A stretch of 60,051 bases of DNA from Halothiobacillus sp. GTDB lineage: Bacteria; Pseudomonadota; Gammaproteobacteria; JAAZVP01. Both the position numbers and the translations under genes were made by a program. Within the stretch, counting starts at the first letter, position 1, and every line of letters begins with the position of its first letter. The DNA lies in the NCBI GenBank assembly GCA_018623495.1, contig JAAZVP010000008.1:1-60051 (forward strand). Direction: 5' to 3'. The notes under the pieces were generated by a model that saw only the letters and a program-made list of their open reading frames with translations, was not told the DNA's origin and made no database searches. This document shows, one piece after another, positions 8,975 through 17,465 of the stretch.

Positions 8975-10153
8975 ATGCCCACCGGCCCCGACCCGAACTC
9001 CCCAGGACCCGCGATCGGCCACCGTGTCTGCATCTTCATTCCCAGCTTCGGCGACGGCGGCGTCGAGCGCATGCTGGTCAACGCTGCACGCGGCATGGCC
9101 GAGCAGGGCGCGGAAGTGGACTTCATCGTCCGCCACGCGGGAGCGCCCTATCTCGAGTGGCTGCCGAGGGGCGTGAACGTCCTCGAGTTCGGCGATGCCG
9201 GGCGGCGTGAACTCACCCGGCGCCTGGAGCGCCATCTCGGTGAGCGCCGGCCGCGGGCCGTGGTCTCGGCAAAGGGCCTCGATGATAACATAGCGCTGGC
9301 CGCGAAAGGCGCGGCGCCGGCCGGTACGCGCTTCTTCCTGCGACCGGGGACGGCGGTCTCCGCGCGCCTCGACAACCGCCGCACCCACCCCCTGCGACGC
9401 TGGTGGAAACTGCGCCGCATGCGACACCTGTATGCCCGCGCCGACGGGGTGATCGCGGTCTCCCACGGGGTGGCCGAGGAGATCCGGCAGGCCACCGGCA
9501 TCGACGCCGACCGCATCCGGGTGGTGCGCAATCCCAACATCACCCCCGAGCTCGAGACCCTCGCCCGCGAACCGGTGGAACACCCCTGGCTCGGCGAGGA
9601 CCAGCCACCCCTGCTGGTCGCCATGGGGGGGCTGCGGCGGCAGAAGGACTTCCCCACCCTGATCCGGGCCTTCGCTCACCTGCGCGCCGAACGCCCCGCG
9701 CGCCTGCTGATCCTCGGGCGTGGCCGCCAGGAGGACCGCCTGCGGGAACTCGCGCAGCGGCTCGGGGTCGGCGAGGACGTCGAGCTGGGCGGCTTCGCCG
9801 CCAACCCCTATCCCTATCTCGCCCGGGCCTCACTGTTCGTGCTCTCCTCGCTCTGGGAGGGCTCGCCCAACGTGCTCACCGAGGCCCTGGCACTGGGCAC
9901 GCCGGCCGTCGCCACCGACTGCCGCAGCGGGCCCCGCGAGATCCTCCAGCAAGGACGGTTCGGGCCACTGGTGCCCGTGGGCGACGCACCCGCCCTGGCC
10001 GAGGCGATGGCCCGCACCCTGGACGACCCGCTGCCCGCGGCCACGCTGCGCTCGGCCACCGAGGCCTACACCATGGAAAGGAGCGCCCGCCGCTACCTGG
10101 AGGTCCTGGGGGTCGAAGCGTCACCACCCGTCGCCGGGGAGGACCGGCCGTGA
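8975..10153 (+). CDS. GT4-family glycosyltransferase, first of four related copies
   Basis: 392 residues. N-terminal half: VCIFIPSFGDGGVERMLVNA, the GGVER acceptor-side motif of many GT4 enzymes. C-terminal half: GGLRRQKDFPTLIRAFAHLR, LGRGRQEDRLRELA, then LWEGSPNVLTEALALGTPAV holding the EX7E donor-site motif, and DCRSGPREIL. These nucleotide-sugar-dependent retaining transferases act at the inner face of the inner membrane. It is first in the rightward operon and its stop overlaps the GTG of the next gene (GTGA). Its C-terminal half closely resembles the three other GT4 genes at 10150, 13071 and 14174. Donor and acceptor are unknown. Confidence 0.9.
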   Translation: MPTGPDPNSPGPAIGHRVCIFIPSFGDGGVERMLVNAARGMAEQGAEVDFIVRHAGAPYLEWLPRGVNVLEFGDAGRRELTRRLERHLGERRPRAVVSAKGLDDNIALAAKGAAPAGTRFFLRPGTAVSARLDNRRTHPLRRWWKLRRMRHLYARADGVIAVSHGVAEEIRQATGIDADRIRVVRNPNITPELETLAREPVEHPWLGEDQPPLLVAMGGLRRQKDFPTLIRAFAHLRAERPARLLILGRGRQEDRLRELAQRLGVGEDVELGGFAANPYPYLARASLFVLSSLWEGSPNVLTEALALGTPAVATDCRSGPREILQQGRFGPLVPVGDAPALAEAMARTLDDPLPAATLRSATEAYTMERSARRYLEVLGVEASPPVAGEDRP

Positions 10154-11256
10154 AGCCGCGGATCGCCATCCTGCTGTCCTCGCTCGCCGACGGCGGCATC
10201 GGCAAGATGCGCACGCATCTCGCCAACGAGTTCGCCCGCCGCGGCTACCCGGTGGACTTCCTCCTCGGCAACCTCGAGGGCCGGTACCTGGCCCGGCTCG
10301 ACCCGGCGGTCCGGGTGATCCACCTGGGCACCTCGCACGCGCTCACCGGGGTTCCCCGCCTGGCCGCCTACCTATGGCGCAACCGCCCCGAGGTCCTCCT
10401 GACCCAGCGCGTCCGCGTCAACGTCATGGCCCTGCGGGCGCGCCGCCTGGCGCGCAGCGCCACGCGGGTCTACGTCACCACCAACACCAACGTCTCCACC
10501 CAGCTGGCGAGCCTCGCCCCGGCCAAGCGCGACCGACAGCGGGCCCGCATGCGCCGGCACTACCCGCGCAACCACGGCATCTTCGCCGTCTCCCGCGGGG
10601 TGGCCGACGACACGGCCGACCTGCTGGGGATGCCCCGCGAACGGGTCCGGGTGCTGCGCAACCCCACCGTCACGCCGGCGCTCTTCGAGGAGGCCCGCCG
10701 GCCGCCCAGCCACCCCTGGTTCGCGGACGGTGGCGGACCGGTGATCATGGGCATGGGCCGGCTGGAACCGCAGAAGGACTTCGCCACCCTGATGCGCGCC
10801 TTCGGCCGGCTGCACGCCGCCGTCCCCGGCGCGCGCCTGGTGATCTTCGGCGAGGGCGCGCTGCGGGGCGAGCTGGAGACCCTGGCCGACGAGCTGGGCA
10901 TCGCCGATGCCGTCGACCTGCCCGGCTTCACCGACCGGCCCTACACCCACCTCGCGCATGCCGACGTGTTCGTGCTCTCCTCGCGCTGGGAGGGCTCGCC
11001 CAACGCGCTCACCGAGGCCGTGGCACTGGGCACACCGGTGGTGGCCACGGACTGCCCCGACGGCCCCCGGGAGATCCTCGACGGCGGCCGCCACGCGCCC
11101 CTCGTGCCCATGGGCGACACACCCGCCATGGCCGCGGCCATGCAGGCCATGCTCGAGACCCCGCCCCCGCGGGAACGGCTGCAGGCGGCGGCCGGCGCCT
11201 ACCATGCCGACCGCAGCGCCCGGGCCTACCTCGAGGCGATGGGACTGGAGGGCTGA
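10150..11256 (+). CDS. GT4-family glycosyltransferase, second of four related copies
   Basis: 368 residues from a GTG at 10150 overlapping the previous TGA by 4 bases; the frame is open far upstream but only as a shadow of the preceding gene. The N-terminus (RIAILLSSLADGGIGKMRTH) is a variant of the GGVER loop with GGIGK. The C-terminal half has GRLEPQKDFATLMRAFGRLH, FGEGALRGELETLA and RWEGSPNALTEAVALGTPVV with the EX7E motif, then DCPDGPREIL. The altered acceptor loop relative to its neighbours suggests a different acceptor, which is inference. Three bases separate it from the asparagine synthase gene. Confidence 0.9.
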   Translation: MKPRIAILLSSLADGGIGKMRTHLANEFARRGYPVDFLLGNLEGRYLARLDPAVRVIHLGTSHALTGVPRLAAYLWRNRPEVLLTQRVRVNVMALRARRLARSATRVYVTTNTNVSTQLASLAPAKRDRQRARMRRHYPRNHGIFAVSRGVADDTADLLGMPRERVRVLRNPTVTPALFEEARRPPSHPWFADGGGPVIMGMGRLEPQKDFATLMRAFGRLHAAVPGARLVIFGEGALRGELETLADELGIADAVDLPGFTDRPYTHLAHADVFVLSSRWEGSPNALTEAVALGTPVVATDCPDGPREILDGGRHAPLVPMGDTPAMAAAMQAMLETPPPRERLQAAAGAYHADRSARAYLEAMGLEG

Positions 11257-11259
11257 TCG

Positions 11260-13074
11260 ATGTGCGGCATCGCCGGCCTGATCATGCGCGACGGACAGCC
11301 GGACCACGGCCGGCTGGAGACCGCCGCGCGCCGCCTGCGCCACCGCGGCCCCGACGACATGGGCGTGCACGTCGAGGGCCCCGCGGGACTGGTGCACACC
11401 CGCCTGTCCATCGTCGACCTCGCCGGTGGCCACCAGCCCCTGGAAGACCCTGCCGGCGAGCGCCTGCTGGTGGCCAACGGCGAGATCTACAACGCCCCCG
11501 AGCTGCGCCGGGCCCACGCCCGCGAGGGCATCCGGCCGCGCACGCGGTCCGACTCCGAGAGCATCCTGCATGCCCACGCCCTGCGCGGGGTGGAGGGCGT
11601 CGCCGAACTCCACGGGATGTTCGCCTTCGCCCTCTTCGACCGCCGCGACGGCAGCCTCCTGCTCGGCCGCGACCGGCTGGGCATCAAGCCCCTCTACGTC
11701 GCCCGCCTGCCCGACCGGGTCGCCTTCGCCTCGGAGCTCAAGGCCCTGCTGGCCCTGCTGCCGCAGACCCCCGAGCTCGAACCCGGCGCCATCGCCGAGT
11801 TCCTGGAGAACCAGTTCGCCAGCGGGCGCCGGACCGTCTTCCGGGGCATCGAGCGACTGGAGCCGGGCACCTGCCTGCGGGTGGATGCCGGGCTGCGCAC
11901 CCGGACCCATCGCTACTGGTCCCCGCTCGCCGTGGAGCCCCGGGAATGCTCCGCCGACGAGGCGCTGGAGGCCTTCGAGCCGCTCTTCGACCGGGTCATC
12001 CGCGAGCACATGCGCGCCGACGTGCCCTTCGGCCTGTTCCTCTCCGGCGGCGTCGACTCCGCCACCCTGCTCGCCGCCCTGGCCGAGCGCACCGACACGC
12101 CCCTGCAGACCTTCTCGGTGGGCTTTTCCGGCAGCCGCATGGCGGACGAGCTGGACGCCGCCGGCCGGCTGGCCGACCACTTCGGCACCCGCCACACCCG
12201 GCTGGAGCTCTCCCGCGAGCAGGTCTTCGGCCGGCTGGTCCACGCCATCTGGGCCACCGACGACCTGATGCGCGACTACGCCACCCTGCCCACCTCGCTG
12301 CTCGCCGAGACCGCGGCCCGGGGGCTCAAGGTGGTGTTCTCCGGCGAGGGCGGCGACGAGGCCTTCGCCGGCTACCGCCGCTATCGGCCGGGCCCGGAAC
12401 GCCGCCTCAAGGCGCTGCTGCGCCCCGGCACCGGCGGCTTTCGCACCCGCGGCCAGTGGCGCCCCGGCCGGGCACGCCGGACGCTGGGGCCGGCCCTCTA
12501 CCGCGCCCGCCGACAGCGGCGCGCACCCTTCGCGCGGGCCTGGGGGGCCACGCCGGCCGGCTGGTCGGCGATCCAGCGGGCCCAGTACACCGACCTGGTC
12601 ACCGCCCTGCCGGACAACCTGCTGGTCAAGACCGACCGGATGCTGATGGGCTTCGGCCTGGAGGGCCGGGTGCCGTTCTGCGACCACCGGATCGTCGAGT
12701 TCGGCCTGGGGCTGCCGGACGGGCTCAAGCTCCACGGCCGCGAGGGCAAGTGGCTGCTGCGCCGGTTCGCCGAGCGCCGACTCCCCGCCGGCCACCTGGA
12801 CGCCCCCAAGCGCGGCTTCCACGTGCCGGTGGGCGAGTGGCTCCGGGGCGACTTACTCGCCCGGCTGGGCGAGCGGCTGCAGGCGAACCGGGCCATCCGC
12901 ACCTGGTTCCGCCCCGAGGGCGTGGCAGAGCTGGTGCGCACCCAGCAACGCCGGGGCAATGCCGCCCGCGAACTCATGGGCTTGGCCCAGTTCGCCATCT
13001 GGCACCACCTGCTGGTGGACTCGCCCGGGACCGTTCCCGGCCCCTTCGAAGACCCGCTGGACTGGCTCGCATGA
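11260..13074 (+). CDS. asnB: Glutamine-hydrolysing asparagine synthase-family amidotransferase
   Basis: 604 residues. The chain starts MCGIAGLI, so after Met removal the N-terminal Cys is the glutaminase nucleophile; HRGPDDMG, RLSIVDLAGGHQPL and NGEIYN are glutaminase-domain motifs (about 1-200). The synthase domain has LFLSGGVDSATLLAAL, the PP-loop ATPase signature, and GEGGDEAFAGYRRY. It lies between pairs of glycosyltransferase genes, 3 bases after one and overlapping the next by 4 (ATGA). In glycan clusters such enzymes often amidate a uronic or amino-acid-modified sugar rather than free aspartate. That role is inferred, and ordinary asparagine synthesis cannot be excluded. Confidence 0.92.
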   Translation: MCGIAGLIMRDGQPDHGRLETAARRLRHRGPDDMGVHVEGPAGLVHTRLSIVDLAGGHQPLEDPAGERLLVANGEIYNAPELRRAHAREGIRPRTRSDSESILHAHALRGVEGVAELHGMFAFALFDRRDGSLLLGRDRLGIKPLYVARLPDRVAFASELKALLALLPQTPELEPGAIAEFLENQFASGRRTVFRGIERLEPGTCLRVDAGLRTRTHRYWSPLAVEPRECSADEALEAFEPLFDRVIREHMRADVPFGLFLSGGVDSATLLAALAERTDTPLQTFSVGFSGSRMADELDAAGRLADHFGTRHTRLELSREQVFGRLVHAIWATDDLMRDYATLPTSLLAETAARGLKVVFSGEGGDEAFAGYRRYRPGPERRLKALLRPGTGGFRTRGQWRPGRARRTLGPALYRARRQRRAPFARAWGATPAGWSAIQRAQYTDLVTALPDNLLVKTDRMLMGFGLEGRVPFCDHRIVEFGLGLPDGLKLHGREGKWLLRRFAERRLPAGHLDAPKRGFHVPVGEWLRGDLLARLGERLQANRAIRTWFRPEGVAELVRTQQRRGNAARELMGLAQFAIWHHLLVDSPGTVPGPFEDPLDWLA

Positions 13075-14177
13075 TCGACCGCGCCCGCATCGCCTGCCTC
13101 TTCGCCACCTCCGGTCACAGTGGTGTCGACCGCATCGTGCAGCGGCTGCTGCCGGCGATCGCCGCCCGCGGTCACGCGGTGACGCTGTTCCGGCTGCGCC
13201 ACCACGGCCCGGCCGTGGAACCGGCACCGGGGCTGGAGGTGGTGGAACTGGACGCCGCTCACGTGGCCACCGCCGGCCGCGAGCTGGCCCGCCGGCTCCG
13301 CACCCTGCGCCCGGACGTGCTGCTGGCCGACAAGGACCGCGTCAACCGCCTGGCACGCCGCGCCCTGGACCGCGCCGGGGTGGACGCCCGCCTGGTGATG
13401 CGCAACGGCACCACCGTGAGCGTCGACCTCGCCCGCCGCAAGCCCCTCGACCGCTGGCTCCAGCACCGATCCATGCGCCGCACCTACGACCGCGCCGACG
13501 CCGTGCTCATGCCCTCGCGGGGCGCGGCCGACGACTTCGCCCGGGTCACCGGCCTGGCGCGCGAGCGCATCCGCGTGGTGCCCAGCCCGGTGGTGGACGA
13601 CACCCTCTTCCAGCGCGCCGAGGAACCCGTGGAGCACCCCTGGCTCGCCGGCAAGGACCGGCCGGTGATCCTCGGGGTGGGCGAGCTGGGCGCGCGCAAG
13701 GACTTCGCCACCCTGCTGCGGGCCTTCGCCCGGCTGCGCGCCGAGCGGCCCGCGCGGCTGATCATCCTCGGGCGCGGCAAGCGCCGCGAGGCCCTGCTGG
13801 CCGAGGCCGAGGCCCTGGGCGTGGCCGCGGACGTCGACCTGCCGGGGTTCGACCCCAACCCCTACCGCTACATGGCAAGGGCCGACGCTTTCGCCCTCGC
13901 CTCCCGCTGGGAGGGCCTGGGACTGGTACTGGTGGAGGCACTCGCCCTGGGCACGCCGGCGGCGGCCACGGACTGTCCCAGCGGCCCGCGGGAGGTCCTC
14001 GACGACGGCCGGCTCGGCCCGCTGGTGCCCGTGGGTGACGACGCCGCCCTGGCCGCCGCGCTGCACCAGCTGCTCGCGCACCCCCCGCTTCCCGGGACAC
14101 TGCAGGCCGCCGCCCGGCCCTACACCGTGGAGGCCAGCGTGACCGCCTACCTCGAGGCCATGGGGGTCGCGCCTTGA
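13071..14177 (+). CDS. GT4-family glycosyltransferase, third of four related copies
   Basis: 368 residues from an ATG at 13071 (ATGA overlap with asnB). The N-terminus RIACLFATSGHSGVDRIVQR has SGVDR in place of GGVER. The C-terminal half has GELGARKDFATLLRAFARLR, LGRGKRREALLAEA and RWEGLGLVLVEALALGTPAA. The EX7E glutamates are kept, but the segment between them is GLGLVLV instead of GSPN.LT as in the other three, so the donor pocket may differ. DCPSGPREVLDDGR follows. Its stop overlaps the TTG start of the next gene. Confidence 0.9.
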   Translation: MIDRARIACLFATSGHSGVDRIVQRLLPAIAARGHAVTLFRLRHHGPAVEPAPGLEVVELDAAHVATAGRELARRLRTLRPDVLLADKDRVNRLARRALDRAGVDARLVMRNGTTVSVDLARRKPLDRWLQHRSMRRTYDRADAVLMPSRGAADDFARVTGLARERIRVVPSPVVDDTLFQRAEEPVEHPWLAGKDRPVILGVGELGARKDFATLLRAFARLRAERPARLIILGRGKRREALLAEAEALGVAADVDLPGFDPNPYRYMARADAFALASRWEGLGLVLVEALALGTPAAATDCPSGPREVLDDGRLGPLVPVGDDAALAAALHQLLAHPPLPGTLQAAARPYTVEASVTAYLEAMGVAP

Positions 14178-15271
14178 GCCGCCTGGCCGTGTTCACCTCC
14201 TTCTCCGGCGCCGGCGGCGTGGAACGCATGGTGATGAACCTGGTGCGCGAGTTCGCGCGCCGCGGGATCGCGGTGGACCTGCTGGGCATCCGCTGCGACA
14301 GCGCCCACCTGCGCGACGTGCCCGGCAACGTCCGCCTGCGGCCCCTGCGGGCGAGGCATTCGCGCACCAGCGTCGGCGAGCTGGCCGACTACCTGGAACA
14401 CGAGCGCCCCGCGGCCCTGCTGGTGGCCAAGGACCGCCCCGGTCGGGCCGCCCTGCGCGCCCGACGCCGGGCCCGCGTGGACTGCCCGGTGGTGATCCGC
14501 CTGGGCACCAACCTCTCCGCGGCCCTGGAGGGGCGCCATCCCCTGGCCCGCTGGCTGCGCACCGCGCCCATGCGCCGCGCCTACCGGCAGGTGGACCGGG
14601 TGGTGGCGGTCTCCGAGGGCGTGGCCGGAGACACCCGCCGGATCACCGGCCTGCCCGCCGGGCGCGTCACGGTCATCCGCAATCCCGTGATCACCCCGGA
14701 CCTGGCCCGGCGGGCCACCGCCCCCTGCCCCCATCCCTGGCTCGAGGACGGCAGGGCCCCGGTGCTGATGGCGGCCGGGCGGCTGACCCGGCAGAAGGAC
14801 TTCACCACCCTGGTCGAGGCCTTCGCCCTGCTGCGCCGGCAACGCCCGGCACGGCTGGTGATCCTCGGCGAGGGCCGGCTGCGGGGCGACCTGGAGCGTC
14901 GTATCGGGGCCCTGGGGCTGGCCGGGGACGTGATCCTGCCCGGCTTCACCGACAACCCCTACGCCTGGATGGCCCGCGCCGACGGCTTCGTTCTCTCGTC
15001 GCGCTGGGAAGGTTCGCCCAACGTGCTCACCGAGGCCATGGCCCTGGGCACGCCGGTGGCCGCCACCGACTGCCCCAGCGGCCCCCGCGAGGTGCTCGAC
15101 GACGGGCGGGTCGCGCCCCTGGTGCCGATGGGCGACCCGGCCGCCCTGGCCGACGCCATGGGGCGGATCCTCGACCGGCCACCGGAACCCGCGGACCTGC
15201 AAGCGGCGGTGGCCGACTACCGGGCCGACAACAGCGCCGACCACTACCTGCGGGTGCTGGGGCTCCGTTAA
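14174..15271 (+). CDS. GT4-family glycosyltransferase, fourth of four related copies
   Basis: 365 residues from a TTG at 14174, inside a TTGA overlap with the previous stop; the coupled position makes this rare start believable. N-terminus LAVFTSFSGAGGVERMVMNL has the intact GGVER motif. C-terminal half: GRLTRQKDFTTLVEAFALLR, LGEGRLRGDLERRI, RWEGSPNVLTEAMALGTPVA (EX7E) and DCPSGPREVLDDGR, nearly the same as the first and third copies. Last glycosyltransferase of the rightward operon, followed after 32 bases by a sulfotransferase gene. Confidence 0.9.
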   Translation: MSRLAVFTSFSGAGGVERMVMNLVREFARRGIAVDLLGIRCDSAHLRDVPGNVRLRPLRARHSRTSVGELADYLEHERPAALLVAKDRPGRAALRARRRARVDCPVVIRLGTNLSAALEGRHPLARWLRTAPMRRAYRQVDRVVAVSEGVAGDTRRITGLPAGRVTVIRNPVITPDLARRATAPCPHPWLEDGRAPVLMAAGRLTRQKDFTTLVEAFALLRRQRPARLVILGEGRLRGDLERRIGALGLAGDVILPGFTDNPYAWMARADGFVLSSRWEGSPNVLTEAMALGTPVAATDCPSGPREVLDDGRVAPLVPMGDPAALADAMGRILDRPPEPADLQAAVADYRADNSADHYLRVLGLR

Positions 15272-15303
15272 ACTGCCCCCTCCCGCCAACCCCGAAACCG
15301 CCG

Positions 15304-15966
15304 ATGCTGCTCGTCCACCGCTACCGCTTTCTCTTCGTCCACATCGCCAAGACCGGTGGCACCAGCGTGCGGGCGGCACTCAACCCCCTGCGCTGGCGCG
15401 ACCCGCTCTACTACCTGGCCTGGCCCTGCCAGCGGCTGAGCCATCTCACCGGCCACCGGCTGGGCACCAAGTTCCCGCGCCACGCGCGGGTGATCGCCGC
15501 GCGGGAGATGCTGCCCGACGACTACTTCGACGGGCTATTCAAGTTCGCCTTCGTGCGCAACCCCTGGGACCTGCAGGTGAGCTCCTGGCACCACATCCGC
15601 CGGGAGCGCCCCCACCTGCTGGAGGGCATCCGCGACTTCGGGCATTTCCTGCGCTGGAAGCTCGACCCGGAGCGCCCCTGGCAGTACCACGTGGATACCT
15701 CCATCCAGCTCCAGAGCGACTACCTGGTCGACCTCCACGGCCAGGTGATCGTCGACTTCATCGGCCGCTACGAGCGGCTGGAGACAGACTTCCGGGCGGT
15801 CTGCGAACGCATCGGCCGACCCCGGCTGCGCCTGCCCCACAAGCGCAGGGCGGCGGACCGCAAGGCGGACTACCGAAGCTACTACGACGACCAGACGGCC
15901 GCGCTGGTGGCCGAGCACTTCCGGCAAGACATCGAGATCCTCGGCTACCGGTTCGATCCGGACTGA
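15304..15966 (+). CDS. Sulfotransferase family 2-like protein
   Basis: 220 residues, the usual size of small Sulfotransfer_2 proteins. RFLFVHIAKTGGTSVRAAL at residues 8-26 is the phosphosulfate-binding loop (H..K.GGTS), and FAFVRNPWDLQVSSWHHI near 81-98 is the 3'-phosphate-binding segment (RNP.....S). These enzymes use PAPS to sulfate carbohydrates; bacterial members are usually in surface-polysaccharide loci. It ends the rightward glycosyltransferase operon, mirroring the different sulfotransferase in the leftward operon. The acceptor is unknown. Confidence 0.82.
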   Translation: MLLVHRYRFLFVHIAKTGGTSVRAALNPLRWRDPLYYLAWPCQRLSHLTGHRLGTKFPRHARVIAAREMLPDDYFDGLFKFAFVRNPWDLQVSSWHHIRRERPHLLEGIRDFGHFLRWKLDPERPWQYHVDTSIQLQSDYLVDLHGQVIVDFIGRYERLETDFRAVCERIGRPRLRLPHKRRAADRKADYRSYYDDQTAALVAEHFRQDIEILGYRFDPD

Positions 15967-16152
15967 AACAGCGGCAAGCTCAGGACGGTGGGGCGGGGGG
16001 CGATCGTGTGGCCGGGAGACGGGGCCGTTGACGATGAAACCGGCGGTCCGTCGCGGGCAGATGCCGGGTCTCGCGAGCCAGGCCCGCTCCTGCGACGGGC
16101 ATCCTGAATGCGCGTCAGGCGAAAGCCTCTTCCAGCTTCAGGCTTCCCGCCC

Positions 16153-16180
16153 CGAAGACGAGGGTCACTCCTCGTCTTCG
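16153..16180. repeat. Perfect 11-bp inverted repeat at the end of the zinc-finger gene
   Basis: CGAAGACGAGG at 16153-16163 pairs perfectly with CCTCGTCTTCG at 16170-16180 around a 6-base loop. The right arm encodes the acidic C-terminal residues and the loop contains the stop codon region of the leftward zinc-finger gene; the left arm is downstream. No U-run follows on either strand, so it is not a standard intrinsic terminator. It may stabilise the 3' end of the ilvE-zinc-finger mRNA. Confidence 0.5.
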
Positions 16181-16389
16181 ACCAGCTCGTAGATCGCCCC
16201 GCAGTAGATGCACTGGGCGCGGCCGCCGTTCTCCTCGACGGGGATGTAGACGCGGGGATGGGAGTCCCACAGGCTGGCACCGGGCATGGGGCAGTGGATG
16301 GGCAGGTCCGAGTGGTGGACCCGGATCACCCGCTCCTGGTTGGGGGTGTCGAAGTCCTGGGGATGGGACGCGGTATCGGGATTGGTCAT
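16165..16389 (-). CDS. Small zinc-finger domain-containing protein (zf-CHCC type)
   Basis: 74 residues. The spacing of HCPMPG, with its Cys and the preceding His, and the later CIYCGAIYEL pair matches the zf-CHCC domain known from the mitochondrial complex I subunit NDUFS6 and from short bacterial proteins. RVIRVHHSDLPIHCPMPG is a typical core. The last residues are strongly acidic (EDEE). It follows ilvE by 16 bases on the same strand and is probably co-transcribed; the same small gene often lies beside ilvE in gammaproteobacteria. Its function is not established. Confidence 0.85.
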   Translation of the reverse strand: MTNPDTASHPQDFDTPNQERVIRVHHSDLPIHCPMPGASLWDSHPRVYIPVEENGGRAQCIYCGAIYELVEDEE

Positions 16390-16405
16390 GGCTGCCTCCG
16401 CCGGG

Positions 16406-17329
16406 TCATTCCACGTGGGTGAGCCACTCGCCGTGCGTGGGGTGGCGGCCCTCGACGAGATCGAAGTACATGGACTGGAGCCGCTGGGTGATCGGCCCCC
16501 GGCTGCCCTCGCCGATGGGCCGGTTGTCCACTTCGCGGATGGGGGTCACCTCGGCGGCCGAGCCGGTGAAGAAGGCCTCGTCGGCGATGTAGACCTCGTC
16601 GCGGGTGAGGCGCTTCTCCACCACCGGCACGCCGATCTCCGCGGCCAGCGCCATCACGGTGTTGCGGGTGATGCCGTCGAGTGCCGAGGTGAGGTCGGGG
16701 GTGTAGATGGTGCCGTCGCGGACGACGAAGATGTTCTCCCCGCTGCCCTCGGCCACGTAGCCCTCGTTGTCCAGCAGCATGGCCTCGTCGTAGCCGTCGG
16801 CGACGGCATCCTGCAGGGCCAGCATGGAATTCATGTAGTTGCCGTTGGCCTTGGCCTTGCACATGGTGATGTTCACGTGGTGGCGCGTGAACGAGGAGGT
16901 CTTGATGCGGATGCCCCGCTCCATGTTCTCCGCGCCCAGGTAGGCGCCCCACTCCCAGGCGGCGATGATGCAGTGGACGCGGAGGTTCTCGGCCCGCAGC
17001 CCCATGCCCTCGGAACCGTAGAAGCACATGGGCCGGATGTAGGCACTGCCCAGCCCGTTCTTGCGCACCGCCTCGATCTGCGCCCGGTTGAGCGTCTCCG
17101 CGTCGTAGGGCATGGGCATCCTGAGGATCTTGGCGGAGTTGAACAGGCGCCGGGTGTGATCCTGCAGGCGGAAGATGGCCGGACCCCGATCGGTGGCGTA
17201 GGCGCGCACCCCCTCGAATACGCCCATGCCGTAGTGCAGGGTGTGGGTGAGCACGTGCACGTTGGCCTCGCGCCAGGGCACCATCTCACCGTCGAACCAG
17301 ATCCAACCGTCTCGATCCGCCATCGGCAT
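16406..17329 (-). CDS. ilvE: Branched-chain amino acid aminotransferase
   Basis: 307 residues, the standard length of class IV PLP aminotransferase IlvE. It begins ADRDGWIWFDGEMVPW, has LHYGMGVFEGVRAY and GLGSAYIRPMCFYG, and the PLP Lys lies in KAKANGNYMNSMLA. GYDEAMLLD and the class IV signature EGSGENIFVV follow, then DEAFFTGSAAEVTPI. It makes Leu, Ile and Val from their keto acids. The start at 17329 is preferred to 17323 because an AGGAGAG sits 6 bases upstream. It lies 137 bases downstream of glnE, with a possible CATAAT -10 box around 17398-17403. Confidence 0.97.
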   Translation of the reverse strand: MPMADRDGWIWFDGEMVPWREANVHVLTHTLHYGMGVFEGVRAYATDRGPAIFRLQDHTRRLFNSAKILRMPMPYDAETLNRAQIEAVRKNGLGSAYIRPMCFYGSEGMGLRAENLRVHCIIAAWEWGAYLGAENMERGIRIKTSSFTRHHVNITMCKAKANGNYMNSMLALQDAVADGYDEAMLLDNEGYVAEGSGENIFVVRDGTIYTPDLTSALDGITRNTVMALAAEIGVPVVEKRLTRDEVYIADEAFFTGSAAEVTPIREVDNRPIGEGSRGPITQRLQSMYFDLVEGRHPTHGEWLTHVE

Positions 17330-17465
17330 GCGGCTCTCTCCTGTTCAGCCTGTGGGGGGCCCCGGCCGGCGGCCGGGCACGAAATTCAAGAGGGCGTATT
17401 ATGCCACAGCGACCCCGCGCCGTCCCGTGCGGGTCGGGGCCGGATCACGCGCCGTTCACGCCCCT

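Noticed and set aside
10372-12822. An 816-codon antisense open frame over a glycosyltransferase and asnB
   Set aside because: No family motifs and low-complexity composition; explained by the absence of AT-rich stop codons.
9720-14177. A 1485-codon open frame covering several glycosyltransferase genes
   Set aside because: Only its last 368 codons (from 13071) have glycosyltransferase motifs; the rest is Arg/Pro/Gly-rich shadow translation of the genes in other frames, common in very GC-rich DNA.
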